Of a stretch of 64,000 nucleotides of DNA, positions 32,881-46,190 are shown in pieces. A program made the translations under genes and the position numbers. How positions within the stretch are numbered: the first letter of the stretch is position 1; each line of letters begins with the position of its first letter. The stretch is from Dipteris shenzhenensis (lineage: Eukaryota; Polypodiophyta; Polypodiopsida; Gleicheniales), in the NCBI GenBank assembly GCA_047967505.1, contig CM106539.1; one strand, written 5' to 3'. Under the pieces are notes generated by a model. That model did not search any database and was not told where the DNA came from. It saw only the letters and a program-made list of their open reading frames with translations.

Positions 32881-34800
32881 CCTCAAGCCCATGGACCCTC
32901 AATTACATGATTAAGACAATATCAAGAGACTTGAAAGGGAATCCATAGCAAAAATGATGCATCATCATGTGTGCAGCACCATGAAGAAAACCAAAATAGT
33001 TGTGACTACAAGACCTAACACAAATCAAGACACACAAAGTCTCGAAGTTGTTCTTTCATTAAATAACGACGCCAATTACTCTCAAAATATTGGACCCTGG
33101 GCCCATCGATTCCTATCAATTGCTAGTATTGTCTACTTTATCAAATCAAAAGTATAAGGAGACCTCAAATGCAAACAATAGACAAAAAAGAAACATTCGT
33201 GATGTATTCAAACGAAGCACTTTGGAAAGTGCAACATGAAGAAATTGGTCTTGAGGTCTCAGTTCATGGAACAAACAAGAATGAAGTGAACCTTTGGGTG
33301 GAGTTGTTGCTGATCACTAATTTCTTTATCAGTGATGTTGTTGATGTGTGTGGTAGCCCGAAAACTGTCCTTCTATATTTTTTAAGAAAACCCCCTTGAG
33401 ATTGCACCATCATCTAGGATGGGATTGCCAAACATTTCAATGATCTCTTGTAGGCCACTTCCTACATTGACACTTCATTCTTACCTAAAGTGCCTCCAAA
33501 CATCAAAGGCATCGGCCCTTGTCTAACAAGCAGTGATCTAAGCATGATTGTTTCATTGCTTTCATTTGATCTAGGTACTACATTTCATTCTCATTAATGG
33601 AATGCTTGAAAACATATCTCCACTACAATTGCATGCTTGGAAAAAAGATCTCACACTTAGACCCCACTCTTGAAAGGGAGTCAATACAGAATATAGATGG
33701 GATGTATGAGCATCCTAAGCTTGATGTGAAGGAAGGTCTCCTTTCTCTTGCAGATCAATAGTTGATCAAGGTCAATGATTAGGTCAATGATTCTCTACCA
33801 AGGTATTTTGTTCGGTGTCTTTGGTCCTACTCCAATTCTAGCATTCGGGTCATTGAATACAATCAAGTACCTACAAGGAGCATTAAGCAATACACATGGA
33901 GATTAATCAATTGTTGAGTGCTTGTCAATGAGAATATTCTCGTGGATGCATTTTATGAAAGTGTGGTTTGTTTTAGATCGTAAAGAAGATACAACCATAA
34001 TATTGACGAAGAGCTTGCTCACATCTATGGATGTAAAGCAAGTGATTGAAAATAATTGAAAGAGAGATGATCTCAAGGCATTATGACATGCAATTGCGAC
34101 ATCAATGGAGATCAAGAGTATTGAAGTTTGAAATTGCACTTGCAGTTGTTGCAAGATGGGCCATGCATTCTGTTATATGGCTACTGTCGCAAACGTAAGT
34201 ATGGGCTTGCATCATTTCATTCATGTCATTGTGAAACATATTCCGATACTGGATGTGATCTCCCAAATGCTACACCTCCAACATTGGAGGTTCTTTCTCA
34301 AAATGGGGGAAGGGCATGCTCCCCTATGATTATAAATTTATGGAGAGAGTTGCTAGCTCTACGAAATACTTTATGTATGGTTTTCTTTTCTTTTTTTTCC
34401 TCCTCTTTGTGCATGTATTCTCTTGTGCACATAGTTTCATCTCATTCATCATTGCAAAATCATTACACTAGACATGTACTAACTACCTTCAAATTTCTTG
34501 TGTTTGTGGTAGGTTTGCAAGCTTGATATATGACCATATGTTGGATGAAACTCATTCTGACATAGTAGGCATAGGTAATGAAACTCTTTCATTCCATTTT
34601 TTGTGTTCATAAAATGTTTTGGCATCATTTGGAATTTCTAAAAATAAGAAATTGATATGGCTTTAGCATAAGCTATGCATTTACATAAATAAGGAAACAA
34701 AAAAAATATTATGTTGAGAGAGCAAAAACATCCACAATCACACACAAAACTTGTTGGTCAAGGCAACCCTAGTTCTCTCTTTTATAAATACGAGTAGCAT
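32881..34800. other. No gene recognised
   Basis: Short ORFs on both strands (for example 32954-33157, 33169-33399, 34128-34526) match nothing I know and have no common theme. A poly-pyrimidine stretch lies at about 34383-34405. Confidence 0.5.
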
Positions 34801-35568
34801 GACCCATCTATGACGGGTTAGAGACCCACTCTGCTGGGTCTAAAGCTGGGATATTAGAATATCCAAAACTTCAAGGATTAACATTTTAAGTTTAATTATA
34901 AATCTCTATAATTTAATGAAAAATTTTAAGTTCATCCTCACACACACACACACGCATGCCTACAAAAACAACCATGTGTATGTGTTCATGTAAATGTGCA
35001 TATGGACTTATGTGTAAGTATTTTTGCATAGCTATGTGCAATAGCACATGGAGTAGAAGCACTTAAAGTCTTCTTGTAACCTACTTTGGAAATGACCGAT
35101 TTGAAGAATAAAAACCATGCCAGCAATCCAACAATAGAGGAGCACCATCCTTTCAAGTTGAAGGAACACAACAACATTGAAATCATTCTTCATGTTGGAA
35201 ATAGCCTAAGTATCACCCTTGATTGTGTGTCATCGCTTGGTGGAAGAAAAGGCACAACACTTTTGTCAAGTCATACTATGTGGGAGAGACATCATGGAAA
35301 CACTTTTTCCCTTGACAACTCTCATGATGAAGCTACTTCCTCACCGGGAAGCAAGTAAGACACTGCTAGGGCTAGAATGAAGCGATTAATGTTACATTGT
35401 AATCACTATGTAAAAGAGGCTCAAAAATTGGCAGTGTTGCTACCATTGGGACTACATGTGAAGCAAGTGATGTGCCATTGGAACTCACCATGAGGAGAAG
35501 AGCCTAACTAAGTGGTAGGTTATGGCCATTGGTGGAGACGAAGAGAGGGGTGCATGCATGCATGCGTG

Positions 35569-35619
<51 letters not shown>

Positions 35620-38600
35620 AAGTCGTCAAATTTTTTTTGGAAAAAAACTTAGAAAGCACAAAGTATCTCAAAAACATGTAAAGCATATATATACACGTAC
35701 GCATGTACATACATGTATATGTCAAATTTGTGCATGCATGTTTGAGCATGCATGTGTGCAAGTTATAATAGTTCCATATTCATCCATTTTCCTTGATGTG
35801 TAGCCCACTTCTCTTAATATTCTATCAACCACTAATCTTTTGACCCTTGATGCAAACCGATGTTTCCATATGATACCATATTTGGCCAACCAACATAGGA
35901 GAATCAATTCACTAGATTGTGTGTGATCATGATTCTTTGGGAATCACTACTATTATGAATATAATTTTGAGAGTTTCTTTGTATCTTTTGATCCCACGCT
36001 TTTTAAGCGTTTCTTCCATCACTTCATTCATAACTTGGCTAAATCCAAATAAATGAAACCAACCTTTGATTTGGCATTTTCCTACTTAGACATTCATAGA
36101 TTCATCAAACATTCCACCATTTTTGTTCATCTCATATAAGCTATCCTAAATGCTAGCTTGTTTCTTTGTCCTGATCAAGTTAGCTCAACATTTGCACGTG
36201 TCATTCTATGAGGGAAACATTTTCTAAAATTTTTGGGTGTGTGTCATGGCATTGCCATCTTTTTTTCCAAGTACAAATTTGGACACCAATTTGAAACAAA
36301 TTTCTTTTCGAATATCATGTACAATTCTATAGGTGATTGTGGAGAACTCACAATCTATTGGAGGTTTATGAAGCAAGAGGGAAAATGAAATTTGAGAAGG
36401 GAAAGATCTTGCTAGATTTGGTTACTATGAATCGATTCATGGATGTCTCATGTGGAACTTTAAGTTCAAGATCTACCCTTTTTGCCTTGATACAATCAAC
36501 ACCTTTTTTGCACATTGATCATTCCTCCTCCAACCTCTCAGGTGAAAATCTTCTACATCATTTGCTAGTAAAGTGTTTCCAATTTGATGGAGCTTGGATA
36601 TAGATCCTTCATCCAAGACATTCATGGAGCTAGAAATACGTTCTGTGCTTACTCATTAAATGTAGAATTGAAGGACCTTGCCATGATTTCGAGAGATCCT
36701 TCATCTAAGTGCTACATGGAAAGAACTTTAACAAATGCAAGAATCCAAGGACTTTGTCATGGTATTGGTAGTTACTAGCAAGTATACCATATGGCATTCA
36801 AGTTTAAACCACGTTTAAATAAAAAATCAAGAAACCCCTTTCAACTTTTCAAATAATATAGCTAACAAACATGTTCACCAAATGGGACAATGCATTTTGT
36901 GTAAAGACTTTTGAGAGAATAGCAATGGATCACATTAAGGAGCAATGGATGATAGCATGATCATCCATTGGAGTCATCGGCATGGAATCCCTTGGTGTAT
37001 AGATTGGAGTCCATGGGTATTGGCATTGCATTCGCTAGCATGTAAGAAACTATGACTGTCATTTGCATGTAAGAAATGTGGATGAACAACCTAAGCATGA
37101 ACGGCCTTGGTTGGAAAAATTCAACATAGAATCTACATTTGCATAGTGGTGGATTGAAGGCATCTCAATGCAATGAAGGGAAGCCTTAACAATAATTTGT
37201 TTCATAGATAGCCCATATCACCACACTCATATGTAATGCAAAGGAAGCACTAGGCAAGCTCTAAAATGGAGACTTAAAATCGTCAAAGAACCTAAGAATA
37301 TGTTCGCAACATGCCTCTTGATACAACATTGCCCAAACATCATCATTGAAAATGGAGTATCAGATCTGATTCATCCATCTAGACATATAGTTCTTGAAAT
37401 TTTCACCGGTGTATTTCACTTGAAGCCTACATCGCGTATTTTCACTGTGTGTATTTCACTTGAAGTTAGAATGGCATGTTGCTCTTCTTGTTGCAAATAT
37501 CATAGTATCATACACCTCACTCATCCTGTTTGAAACAAACCTCCTTCCATGAATAACTATTTCAAGATTCACCCAAAACAATGTTTAGAAATGAAGCCAC
37601 ATATTAGTTTTATGACCAATTGACATGTTGACTTTTCCTTCCAATGTAGAGCATCCCCATGGTGATGTAACTCCATGAATTAGGATGTCCAAACATCACA
37701 TATCAACATGAGGCCGAGTTGTGGGATAGCTGGTTCAATGTATATATTGAGATAGATATGGCAAAAATGGATCGAAAGAAAACATAGTTTAACTTAGAAA
37801 TATGCAAAGTATTATAGCAATGCCTATTTTATACACAAATCTTTACGGCTTTTGAGGAAACCCACATGTAGAGTAGACTTCTCTATGAAAATTCCCTTAT
37901 GATCCTTCTTACAACTTTAACTTAATAGGGGGTGACATTGAAAACCCTCTTGCAACCTATCTTCATGAAAGGGTTCCTCTAAAGAAACCTCATTGAAGCA
38001 AGCCATCAAGGTAGTTTCACCGGCGAAACCTCTTTGAAGTAGGTCTTCCAAGGTGGTTTCGCTGGCAAAACTACCTTGGACAAAACTTTTAAAAGTGACA
38101 TAACTTTCACATCCAATGTCCAAATATAGTCATTTAACCACTCAAATTGATCGGGAAACCCCATTTGAGCACATCTATGGGATTATATTTTGGAAAATCT
38201 TGATTCTCATTGATCCACTATTGATGCCACGGCCAATAGCTATGGTGTCTTGATGTATCCATTCATGGCAATGCCAAGGAGTGAGACACAAGCATATGCT
38301 ACAATGCATAAGCGAAAGATGTCATGAATTCTAGAAGGAAGCCAATGGGAAGTGGAGGGGAGATGCACCATGAAATGCAAGCGCATCAGCATCTACGAGT
38401 GGCACTTTGCAGAGATCTAAAATATTACGAGTGTGACGAATTATCTAGCTGCTGACTAAGCAAAATCAATGATTATGACATATACTTCACGTAGTAGAAC
38501 ATTCTTTCATGGTGTCCTTCTGTTGCTTCGTGATGGATTAAGGAAAAAATGGGTGCACATTCCACAAATTTAGAAGCTGTTTGCACCCAATTTTCACTCA

Positions 38601-39775
38601 TACCATGGCAGCTTGCTAGCTTCCAACACCTTCAATTATAGTTGTTGTAGGTTTAAAATCCAAGCTACTCATGAGACTCCCACCTTGTAGCAATGAAACG
38701 GTGAAAGAAAGCCTCTGTAAATGCATTAGGGATGGTCGTCTCTTCATGTTGCAGCTTCTGCAATCCAAGCAAGCACTTATATTTGAGTAGCTTGAGCTAG
38801 GTCTAACCACATATTCTTGTAGATGTAATTGTTTAAAGTTTATGTGTATCTTTTGGGTCAAATAGCCCACATCCTGGTTAAGTACGGCCGTGAGGTGACT
38901 CAAAATAACTACCATCCCATATTGCAAGTGATTACGATAGTTGTGAAGCGGGAAGGCATGTTTTAACAATGTTAGCATTGCCTTCCTAATGCCTCATCTC
39001 ATGAGGAATTCTAGCTGAAGCCAAAAAAATACAAAAATGTGTTTGCCCTTTGAACGAAACATCGCTATGGTGCAGTTGTGACAACCTCTAAGAGATTCAC
39101 AAAGAGCATTGCCTGATCATCTCATGCCTTCAGATCATGGTATATTGTGTTTGTTGGATGTGCGTGGAGGAGATGCCAAAGCAATGACATTCTGTGAGGC
39201 AAACTTTTTAATTTGAAAGATGAATGCTTGAAGGCTCATATAATGAAGTTCCATGTGATGAAGTGAAGACCCTAGAAGCAATCTTGAAGAAGGTGTACAT
39301 GACAAGTTGAACATGCTAGTGGCTTCAGAGCTCTTGACAAAGTGAATGCCCAAGCCACCCCAGCCTCTAACCAGAGAAGAAAAGGTGTAGAAAAGAGGGC
39401 TGAATTGCTTATGGTGATGCCATGTGGCAAGCCAATTTCGTGCCACAAGGCACCTCACAAATTAGGAGTAGTAAGATGATTTTAAATTTTATAGTAAGCT
39501 AAGATGAACTTCTCAGACATGCTAGAATTATGCTCTCCCTATGTGTGTGCGTCCCTATGTGTGTGTGCACATGCGTGCATGAGTGCATGGAGAGATGCAT
39601 TACTTTAAAAACATTTTTCCCATGCTAAGGCTTAACTAAGACTCAATTCGAAAATTCCCAAAAAACATTCAAATTGAGATAAAAACCTAAATATTGTTCT
39701 TTGAAATTAAAGGCAACTTAGGATTTCAACCTTGAGACCTGCTGGAGCGGGTCTCTAACCCATCATAGATGGGTC
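34801..39775. mobile_element. 5-kb block bounded by 41-bp inverted repeats, possible DNA transposon
   Basis: 34801-34841 and the reverse complement of 39735-39775 match at about 35 of 41 positions, starting GACCCATCTATGA and including GGGTTAGAGACCC. Each end can also fold: AGACCCA pairs with TGGGTCT inside the left end. No clear target duplication is visible at the outer edges, and no transposase was recognised among the short ORFs within (35086-35358, 36337-36603 and others). It could be a large non-autonomous transposon, or two independent copies of a small hairpin element. Confidence 0.55.
35566..35622 (+). repeat. CT microsatellite
   Basis: A nearly unbroken (CT)n tract. A further alternating stretch rich in acatgcatg and tacatgtat follows at 35688-35762. 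Confidence 0.9.
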
Positions 39776-40675
39776 TTCTTACTTGCGTTCTTAATCGATG
39801 GCACTTAATTGATTGTCAAGAGTGACGTAATTGTTTATCTATTGGGTTGTATCATGCTCTTGCTTAGTATCGGGTATGGCCATTAATCCTTTGTCAAGAA
39901 TAGCTAGTAACCTTGAGATGACCCTTTCGGTCTATATATTGACTGGCAATGGTTGGAAAAACTCCATTCTAATATGCATATACATGTGCATATGTGATTT
40001 TTGGTTGCTGCGTGTAAAGGCTTCTTTGATCAAATTTGAGGATGCATGTTATCTTCATTCTTCAAGACTCTACTGATGTGTTTCTCACATATGTAGTTAT
40101 TCTGCAAGTTGTATACTATCCCATTTATGCCAATGCTCATTGATACCTGGCTTACAACGTCTGCTAATTGGCAAACTAACAATTTCGCTTACTCTAGAAG
40201 TGACATTTGAAGGCGTCCGATATGATCTCTAGTTTTTGGATGATTGACGATCTTTCCAGTTTGTGGTTGTTGTATGCATAAGGTTTTGAGGCAAAATTTC
40301 AAGTTCTACGTAAAAAAATTGAATGTCTGATAATTTTTATTTTTTCCTTGATGTGATTGATCCTGATTCAGGAAAGGATTATATATATTTTTCTTGGTCA
40401 CGTGACTCAGTATAGTAGCTTTATTTGCTTTTGAGTCATGCATCATTTCGCTAATATGAGGAACCTTTAACTATTCCTTTGGTCCTGAAATTTATTTGAA
40501 TAACTTACCTTAGTTCTCTTTAGCTTCATTGCTTTGTTTTTGGCCCTGCTAAGGAGCGCCCCATCGCTAACTCTCTCTCAACAGTTTCATGGCCAAAAGC
40601 CAACACACATCTTGTAAACCAATGCGAAATTGCCTAGGCTTGAGCATACCACAAAAGAAGGAAAGGATGCATAGT
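39776..40675. other. No gene recognised
   Basis: AT-rich DNA with only short, unrelated ORFs (for example 39831-40076). Confidence 0.5.
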
Positions 40676-41863
40676 GCAATGGGGAAAAAGAAAGAGATAT
40701 ACATTCACATTTTAAATTTGAGCCATCAATTCGCTCGTGGAGTGTTGTTAAACCATCAATATAGTGTTACCATCAAAGCTTTTGCACTGCACCACAACTC
40801 CCTTTCTTCTTCACACAGCTCAAGCTTCTCCACTTGCCACATGAAGCCTTCCTTGGGTGACATGTTGCACGTTATAAATTATGAATAGTAAGATAAGATA
40901 AGATAAGATAAGATAAAAAGCTCATTCATGCTAGGCAAGTCATTTAGCCAACTTTAAAGGTAAGTTTTAATACTTATTAGAGTTCATTGACGGCGTTCAA
41001 GTGGGGCTCAAAAGCAAAAATACTCGTATAGTTTACTGCACACAGCTGCATCGATACTAGCATTTAACACCAGGCATAACACGGATTGCTCTATATCGCT
41101 ATACCACGTTACGCTTCACATGCGGCTTGAGATCACCAAGACCATGGGAGCTTACACACGGTCCTGCGATCGAGCGAAGAGTGCAAGCAACGCTGTTGAC
41201 AAGACCCGTGACTTCGTCTTCGTCGATGCCAAAAGCCACCTCCAGCACCTCGTCTTCAATAGGCGGAGAGGAAGCAAAGAGGGCCTGGGGTACATGCAAT
41301 ATGCCCGGGTTCTGGCTGGAAAACGAGGCGAAAGCGAGTGCAGGTTCAGCAGCCAAGTTGATCTGGAAGTGGAGGGTGCCTCTTGGGAAAACAGTGATCT
41401 CGCCAGCGGTTAGTATCTGGGCATACAGTGTGTAGTTGGTGTCGACAAATCCCACGTAGAGGGTGCCCTGAGCTACCCACAGGATTTCACTGGAACGCGC
41501 GTGGATGTGAGGAGGGTTAAGGCCATAGTTAGGGGCGAAGTCGATACGAGCAAGGGCGACACCCTGCATGTTGATTCCAGGGAAGGTGAAGGCATCGGCA
41601 ATGGTGACGGTGGAGCCAAGGCCATTGGTGGTGTTGCCTGCGTTCACCAGAACATCGGATTTGAAGTCTGACGCGGAGACCATGCTTGGATTTTTGCAAA
41701 ACAAGCCATTGACGAAGATGCCCAAGGGAGAACCGGGTGGCAGACCCACACAGAAGTCCTGCAAGGGGTCGGGATCCGCAGCACATGACCAGCACGCCAT
41801 TATCATGACGAGCATCACCCCAATAGCCATGTTCTTGCGAGCTCGAGAGAAGGTGCAAGCCAT
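40676..41863. repeat. Segmental duplication, copy 1 (with germin-like gene)
   Basis: This stretch matches 62803-64000 in the same orientation, from AAAAAGAAAGAGATATACAT through the germin-like gene. The TAAGA microsatellite at 40889-40916 has about five units here and about two in the other copy (63024 on). Copy 2 has about 41 extra bases at 63199-63245. The shared sequence downstream of the genes shows that more than the coding region was copied. Confidence 0.95.
41099..41863 (-). CDS. Germin-like protein (secreted cupin)
   Basis: A 254-residue protein if the ATG at 41863 is used; the frame is open further upstream, but this start places a hydrophobic signal peptide (GVMLVMIMACWSCA) near the N-terminus. 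Cys38 and Cys56 fit the conserved germin disulphide. Germin box 1 (LNPPHIHARSSEILWV) supplies His119, His121 and Glu126, and box 2 (GEITVFPRGTLHFQIN) supplies His165, so all metal ligands are present. NTT and NYT are possible glycosylation sites. Germin-like proteins are apoplastic, manganese-binding hexamers; some have superoxide dismutase or oxalate oxidase activity, but which applies here cannot be told. No intron is visible. A TATA-like ttataa lies about 135 bp upstream. Confidence 0.93.
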   Translation of the reverse strand: MACTFSRARKNMAIGVMLVMIMACWSCAADPDPLQDFCVGLPPGSPLGIFVNGLFCKNPSMVSASDFKSDVLVNAGNTTNGLGSTVTIADAFTFPGINMQGVALARIDFAPNYGLNPPHIHARSSEILWVAQGTLYVGFVDTNYTLYAQILTAGEITVFPRGTLHFQINLAAEPALAFASFSSQNPGILHVPQALFASSPPIEDEVLEVAFGIDEDEVTGLVNSVACTLRSIAGPCVSSHGLGDLKPHVKRNVV

Positions 41864-41934
41864 GGTGACAGCACAATGGAGGCAATCAGGGTAGGTGTAA
41901 GCCATAGTGTCTATTGCGGATGAGGGACTCATAC

Positions 41935-42330
41935 TTACTTCAAAAAGAAGTCTAGAATTTACTCCTACTTTCCATCTCGTTCGCATTTTTGGGGGTTATA
42001 AGCATCCTAAGATTGAGGTAATGTTATTCATTGCTCTTTTGTGGTAAGTAGCCTACTTTCAATTGAGTTGGAGAGTGCATTGATTACTGTTTGGAAGCCG
42101 AAATCCATCCTTCCCACAATTAAGAATATACTAGTATTTGTTAAAGTGTCCTTTCTTCCTTGCTTTTCCATAAATATAGAAATTCACAATGTGCATTCAT
42201 AATCACATCATCCATGTTTTTAGTTTCAATATAAATGTATGTCACGTAACCCACTTCTTGTAATTTATTGTTTATTTCCATCGAGATATGATGCTTGTAT
42301 ATGCTACCTTCATCCATATCTCTATTATAA
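41935..42330. repeat. Germin upstream segment, single-copy relative of the 614-bp units
   Basis: From AAGAAGTCTAGAATTTACTCC to CTACCTTCATCCAT this matches the later two thirds of each 614-bp unit at 43019-44860, with scattered changes and a gap. It is the immediate upstream flank of the reverse-strand germin-like gene, so the tandem array contains copies of its presumed promoter DNA. Confidence 0.88.
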
Positions 42331-42409
42331 GACCTTAAGTGGTCCCTACCATGTGGGTTCATAAGAGAGGTTTTCAAAATGCTATTGTTTAACTTTTAAA
42401 GATAGAAGG

Positions 42410-42427
42410 CACTACAAGGTATCGATC
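42410..42427 (+). mobile_element. CACTA-like terminal sequence
   Basis: CACTACAAGGTATCGATC differs by only a few bases from the CACTA ends at 52522 (CACTACAAGGGATCGGG) and 32877. It may be the left end of a CACTA element reaching towards 46190, or a chance match. Confidence 0.5.
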
Positions 42428-43018
42428 TATATCAAGAAGATGGACTACAATATTATTGTTGTTAAGCTAGGTAGCTGTGTACTAGTCAAACACTTAAAAT
42501 AATTTCTTTGTAATTAATTCAACGAGAGGGCAATTTGAATTGATAGTCCGTGGTTGCCTTCAAAGATAAGGGATGGGGAAGTAGCTTAACAAGTGATAAC
42601 CTGAGTTGAACATTTGGGATGCTCAAAGGGGTGTGATAAAAATTTATTAATCACAAAAAAATGATTCTATTAGGTTGACGTGTTTAACCATGTGGTTACT
42701 CATAAGTATGGTTTTATATAGTCTCGTAGAAGATGAGTGACAAACGCCCATGCAAACTGCATGACCTACTCAAGCTCTCATATGTACAATGTATTGATCA
42801 TTTATAAAATTTAAAAATAATTTAAATACACCATGTTGCTTCAAGTCCAATAAGTTATGTATCATTTGTTGCACACAAGAACACTTCTATTTATTTTCTT
42901 ATGCCATTCTAATATTGTAAAAAAAAAGCGATCAAAGTTTGTCTACTAGAGAACAAGTGACATTTAATAGGGTGTATGACTCTACCCCTAGCTTATTTCA
43001 TTATCTCACATACACAGA

Positions 43019-44860
43019 CTTCAACATTTCTAGAATCTAATCTCATTGTGCCATATTAGTGAGATATTAACATTACAAATAATATTCTTTGTGGTAAAGT
43101 ATTCTTTGATATGTAAGAGTGATGAATGACGAACCTCAAGGAGCATTAGTAAAATGGCTCTTGATTGAAAGGGGGGATTTAAAAAAGAAGTCTAGAATGT
43201 ACTCCTACTTTGCATCTCCTTTGCATTTTTTGGGGGTTATAAGCATCCTAATATTGGGTACTGTTTTTTGGCTACTTGCATAAGTATAAGTAGAGGAGCC
43301 ATCCTAAATATTCTACCTTACTTGTTATTCAATGGTCTTTTGCAGTAGGTAGCCTACTTTCAATTGAGTTGGAGAGTACATTGATTATTGTTTGGAAGCA
43401 CAAAATCCATCCTTCTCACAATTAAGAATATACTAGTACTTGTTAAAGTGTCCATTCTTCCTTGCTTTTCCATAAATATAGAAATTCACAATGTGCATTC
43501 AAATCACATCATCCATGTTTTTAGTTTCAATATAAATGTATGTCACGTAACCCACTTCTTGTAATTTATTGTTTATTTCCATCCAGATCTGATTCTCGTA
43601 TATGCTACCTTCATCCATCTACAAGGTATACACTTCAACATTTCTAGAATCTAATCTCATTGTGCCATATTAGTGAGATATTAACATTACAAATAATATT
43701 CTTTGTGGTAAAGTATTCTTTGATATGTAAGAGTGATGAATGACGAACCTCAAGGAGCATTAGTAAAATGGCTCTTGATTGAAAGGGGGGATTTAAAAAA
43801 GAAGTCTAGAATGTACTCCTACTTTGCATCTCCTTTGCATTTTTTGGGGGTTATAAGCATCCTAATATTGGGTACTGTTTTTTGGCTACTTGCATAGGTA
43901 TAAGTAGAGGAGCCATCCTAAATATTCTACCTTACTTGTTATTCAATGGTCTTTTGCAGTAGGTAGCCTACTTTCAATTGAGTTGGAGAGTACATTGATT
44001 ATTGTTTGGAAGCACAAAATCCATCCTTCTCACAATTAAGAATATACTAGTACTTGTTAAAGTGTCCATTCTTCCTTGCTTTTCCATAAATATAGAAATT
44101 CACAATGTGCATTCAAATCAAATCATCCATGTTTTTAGTTTCAATATAAATGTATGTCACGTAACCCACTTCTTGTAATTTATTGTTTATTTCCATCCAG
44201 ATCTGATTCTCGTATATGCTACCTTCATCCATCTACAAGGTATACACTTCAACATTTCTAGAATCTAATCTCATTGTGCCATATTAGTGAGATATTAACA
44301 TTACAAATAATATTCTTTGTGGTAAAGTATTCTTTGATATGTAAGAGTGATGAATGACGAACCTCAAGGAGCATTAGTAAAATGGCTCTTGATTGAAAGG
44401 GGGGATTTAAAAAAGAAGTCTAGAATGTACTCCTACTTTGCATCTCCTTTGCATTTTTTGGGGGTTATAAGCATCCTAATATTGGGTACTGTTTTTTGGC
44501 TACTTGCATAGGTATAAGTAGAGGAGCCATCCTAAATATTCTACCTTACTTGTTATTCAATGGTCTTTTGCAGTAGGTAGCCTACTTTCAATTGAGTTGG
44601 AGAGTACATTGATTATTGTTTGGAAGCACAAAATCCATCCTTCTCACAAGTAAGAATATACTAGTACTTGTTAAAGTGTCCATTCTTCCTTGCTTTTCCA
44701 TAAATATAGAAATTCACAATGTGCATTCAAATCACATCATCCATGTTTTTAGTTTCAATATAAATGTATGTCACGTAACCCACTTCTTGTAATTTATTGT
44801 TTATTTCCATCCAGATCTGATTCTCGTATATGCTACCTTCATCCATCTACAAGGTATACA
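43019..44860. repeat. Three tandem 614-bp units
   Basis: Units are 43019-43632, 43633-44246 and 44247-44860, each starting CTTCAACATTTCTAG and ending near CTACAAGGTATACA. By eye they differ at only a few positions (for example acataagt/cataggt and aatcacatc/aatcaaatc), so the amplification is recent. No ORF is conserved. Each contains germin-upstream sequence, and each unit ends with CTACAAGGTAT, which resembles a CACTA terminus. Confidence 0.96.
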
Positions 44861-45444
44861 CTAGTTTTTGACGTATATTCCAATGGAAAATATGAAGAAA
44901 TCAATTTTTCTCTAAGTCCCAAAACGTCGATATGGTCATTTGAATTGATGTGTTGGTATGAGCGTCAAAATTTGTACATCTATAATAGGTCAGTATGTCA
45001 GTCAGTCAATATTTCTGTTGGTATATCAACGATATACCAAAGGAAAATACTGACGTTGTTAATTTTGGAAAGAGAAAAAGATTGGACAAAATGTTGTTGA
45101 ACCATCCACATTCTACCCAAGGATGCACAGTTTCCAATTGTTCCATTCATACTGCAAATAGAGTTGTTGATAGTATATTGTGACGTTGAAATGAGAGATA
45201 GATAGAGATATTATGTAAAAAAAAACATCATATTACTTTGTCTTCATGCAATCATGGATGTAGAAAATGCTAGTGCGGCCATGAGAGCTACAAAAAATCT
45301 CATTTGCGATGCACAAAGTGGCAGCATGGCCATGAGGGACACCAAAAAATGTTGCAATTGTTATGTGTATACAAGCAATTGCAAAATGATCTCATGGCAA
45401 AGTAGGCCCCTGGGTGGTACATCTACATTTTTACATGTCTAAAT
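44861..45444. mobile_element. CACTA-type subterminal DNA
   Basis: Words such as ATATTCCAATGGAAAATA, GGTATATCAACGATATACC and AAATACTGACG recur at 44870-45055 and resemble the subterminal region at 32676-32790. It lies just beyond the 3' end of the reverse-strand Transposase_24-type gene. 45110-45440 has no recognisable content. Confidence 0.6.
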
Positions 45445-46190
45445 CTAATCATTATCCTCATTATCTTCATTCGCCTCATTGCGCCTTGATGTTTCTTGGT
45501 CCATGCCTTAACCCTCACCCTCCCCTTGACTCTTGTCCACATCTGCTCCATCGTCAAAAGGTAGGGGAATTTCCTACGAACAAGAGAGGCACATGCTTTA
45601 GCATACTACTGAACTTTATGAAAGCATAATTGGAAAGCAACAAGCTTGAGATCAAAGAGGATGGGATACTTACTCGATGCTCTACAACCTTCCCCCAATC
45701 AATTGGCTTGCTGTCCTCATCGAGGTTGGTGAACAATGCATTCGCCCTCTTCTCATATGCCAACCAACACTTATCCTCCCTAGGAAAGTGTCCAAACACC
45801 TCAAGCTACATTAAACCCAAATCAAATTGAAAACACATTTAAATCCAAATAAGAAAAGAAAAGCTTGCATCAATGTTCATGAAAGAAACACTTACCATCC
45901 AAGCTCGCAATGCTGTCTTGTCACCACTCATGAGATACAAAACCCTCTGGTTTGCATGGCTACCTACTTTGCCTTGCACTACTAATCTCGCTTGTGCGGA
46001 TCCCTATGGTACTCTTTCTTGGCACAATTCCAATCTTTATTCATCACATGTATCATCTTTTCTCTTCCTTTGCATACTACATCTCGAATCTCAGACCAAC
46101 GATGTTTCAACACATTGTGCATGCATCGTAGCATGTACTTATTGTCAAACTTGCATCCTTTTGGGTCAATGCAAGCTTGGGTCTAGCCAT
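45445..46190 (-). pseudogene. CACTA-associated Transposase_24-type gene, second copy
   Basis: Reading the reverse strand, the first exon region (46190-45896) includes DNKYMLRCMHNVLKHRWSEI, parallel to DMKYMLKRMCDMLKHRRSEI at 31686, and ends TALRAWM at a GT splice site. A 90-bp intron (45806-45895) leads to the second exon 45674-45805 (FGHFPREDKCWLAYEKRANA), ending at another GT donor. The last exon is acidic and ends near 45445, but its phase is uncertain. Stops in exon 1 show decay. The N-terminal part is missing or unrecognised. Confidence 0.7.

Noticed and set aside
41120-41894. ORFs antisense to the germin-like gene (also at 63230-63593)
   Set aside because: They are shadows of the real gene on the other strand, which has a signal peptide and complete metal-binding motifs.
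43019-44860. A CRISPR-like or centromeric array
   Set aside because: There are only three 614-bp units, with no spacer structure, and they derive from the germin upstream flank.
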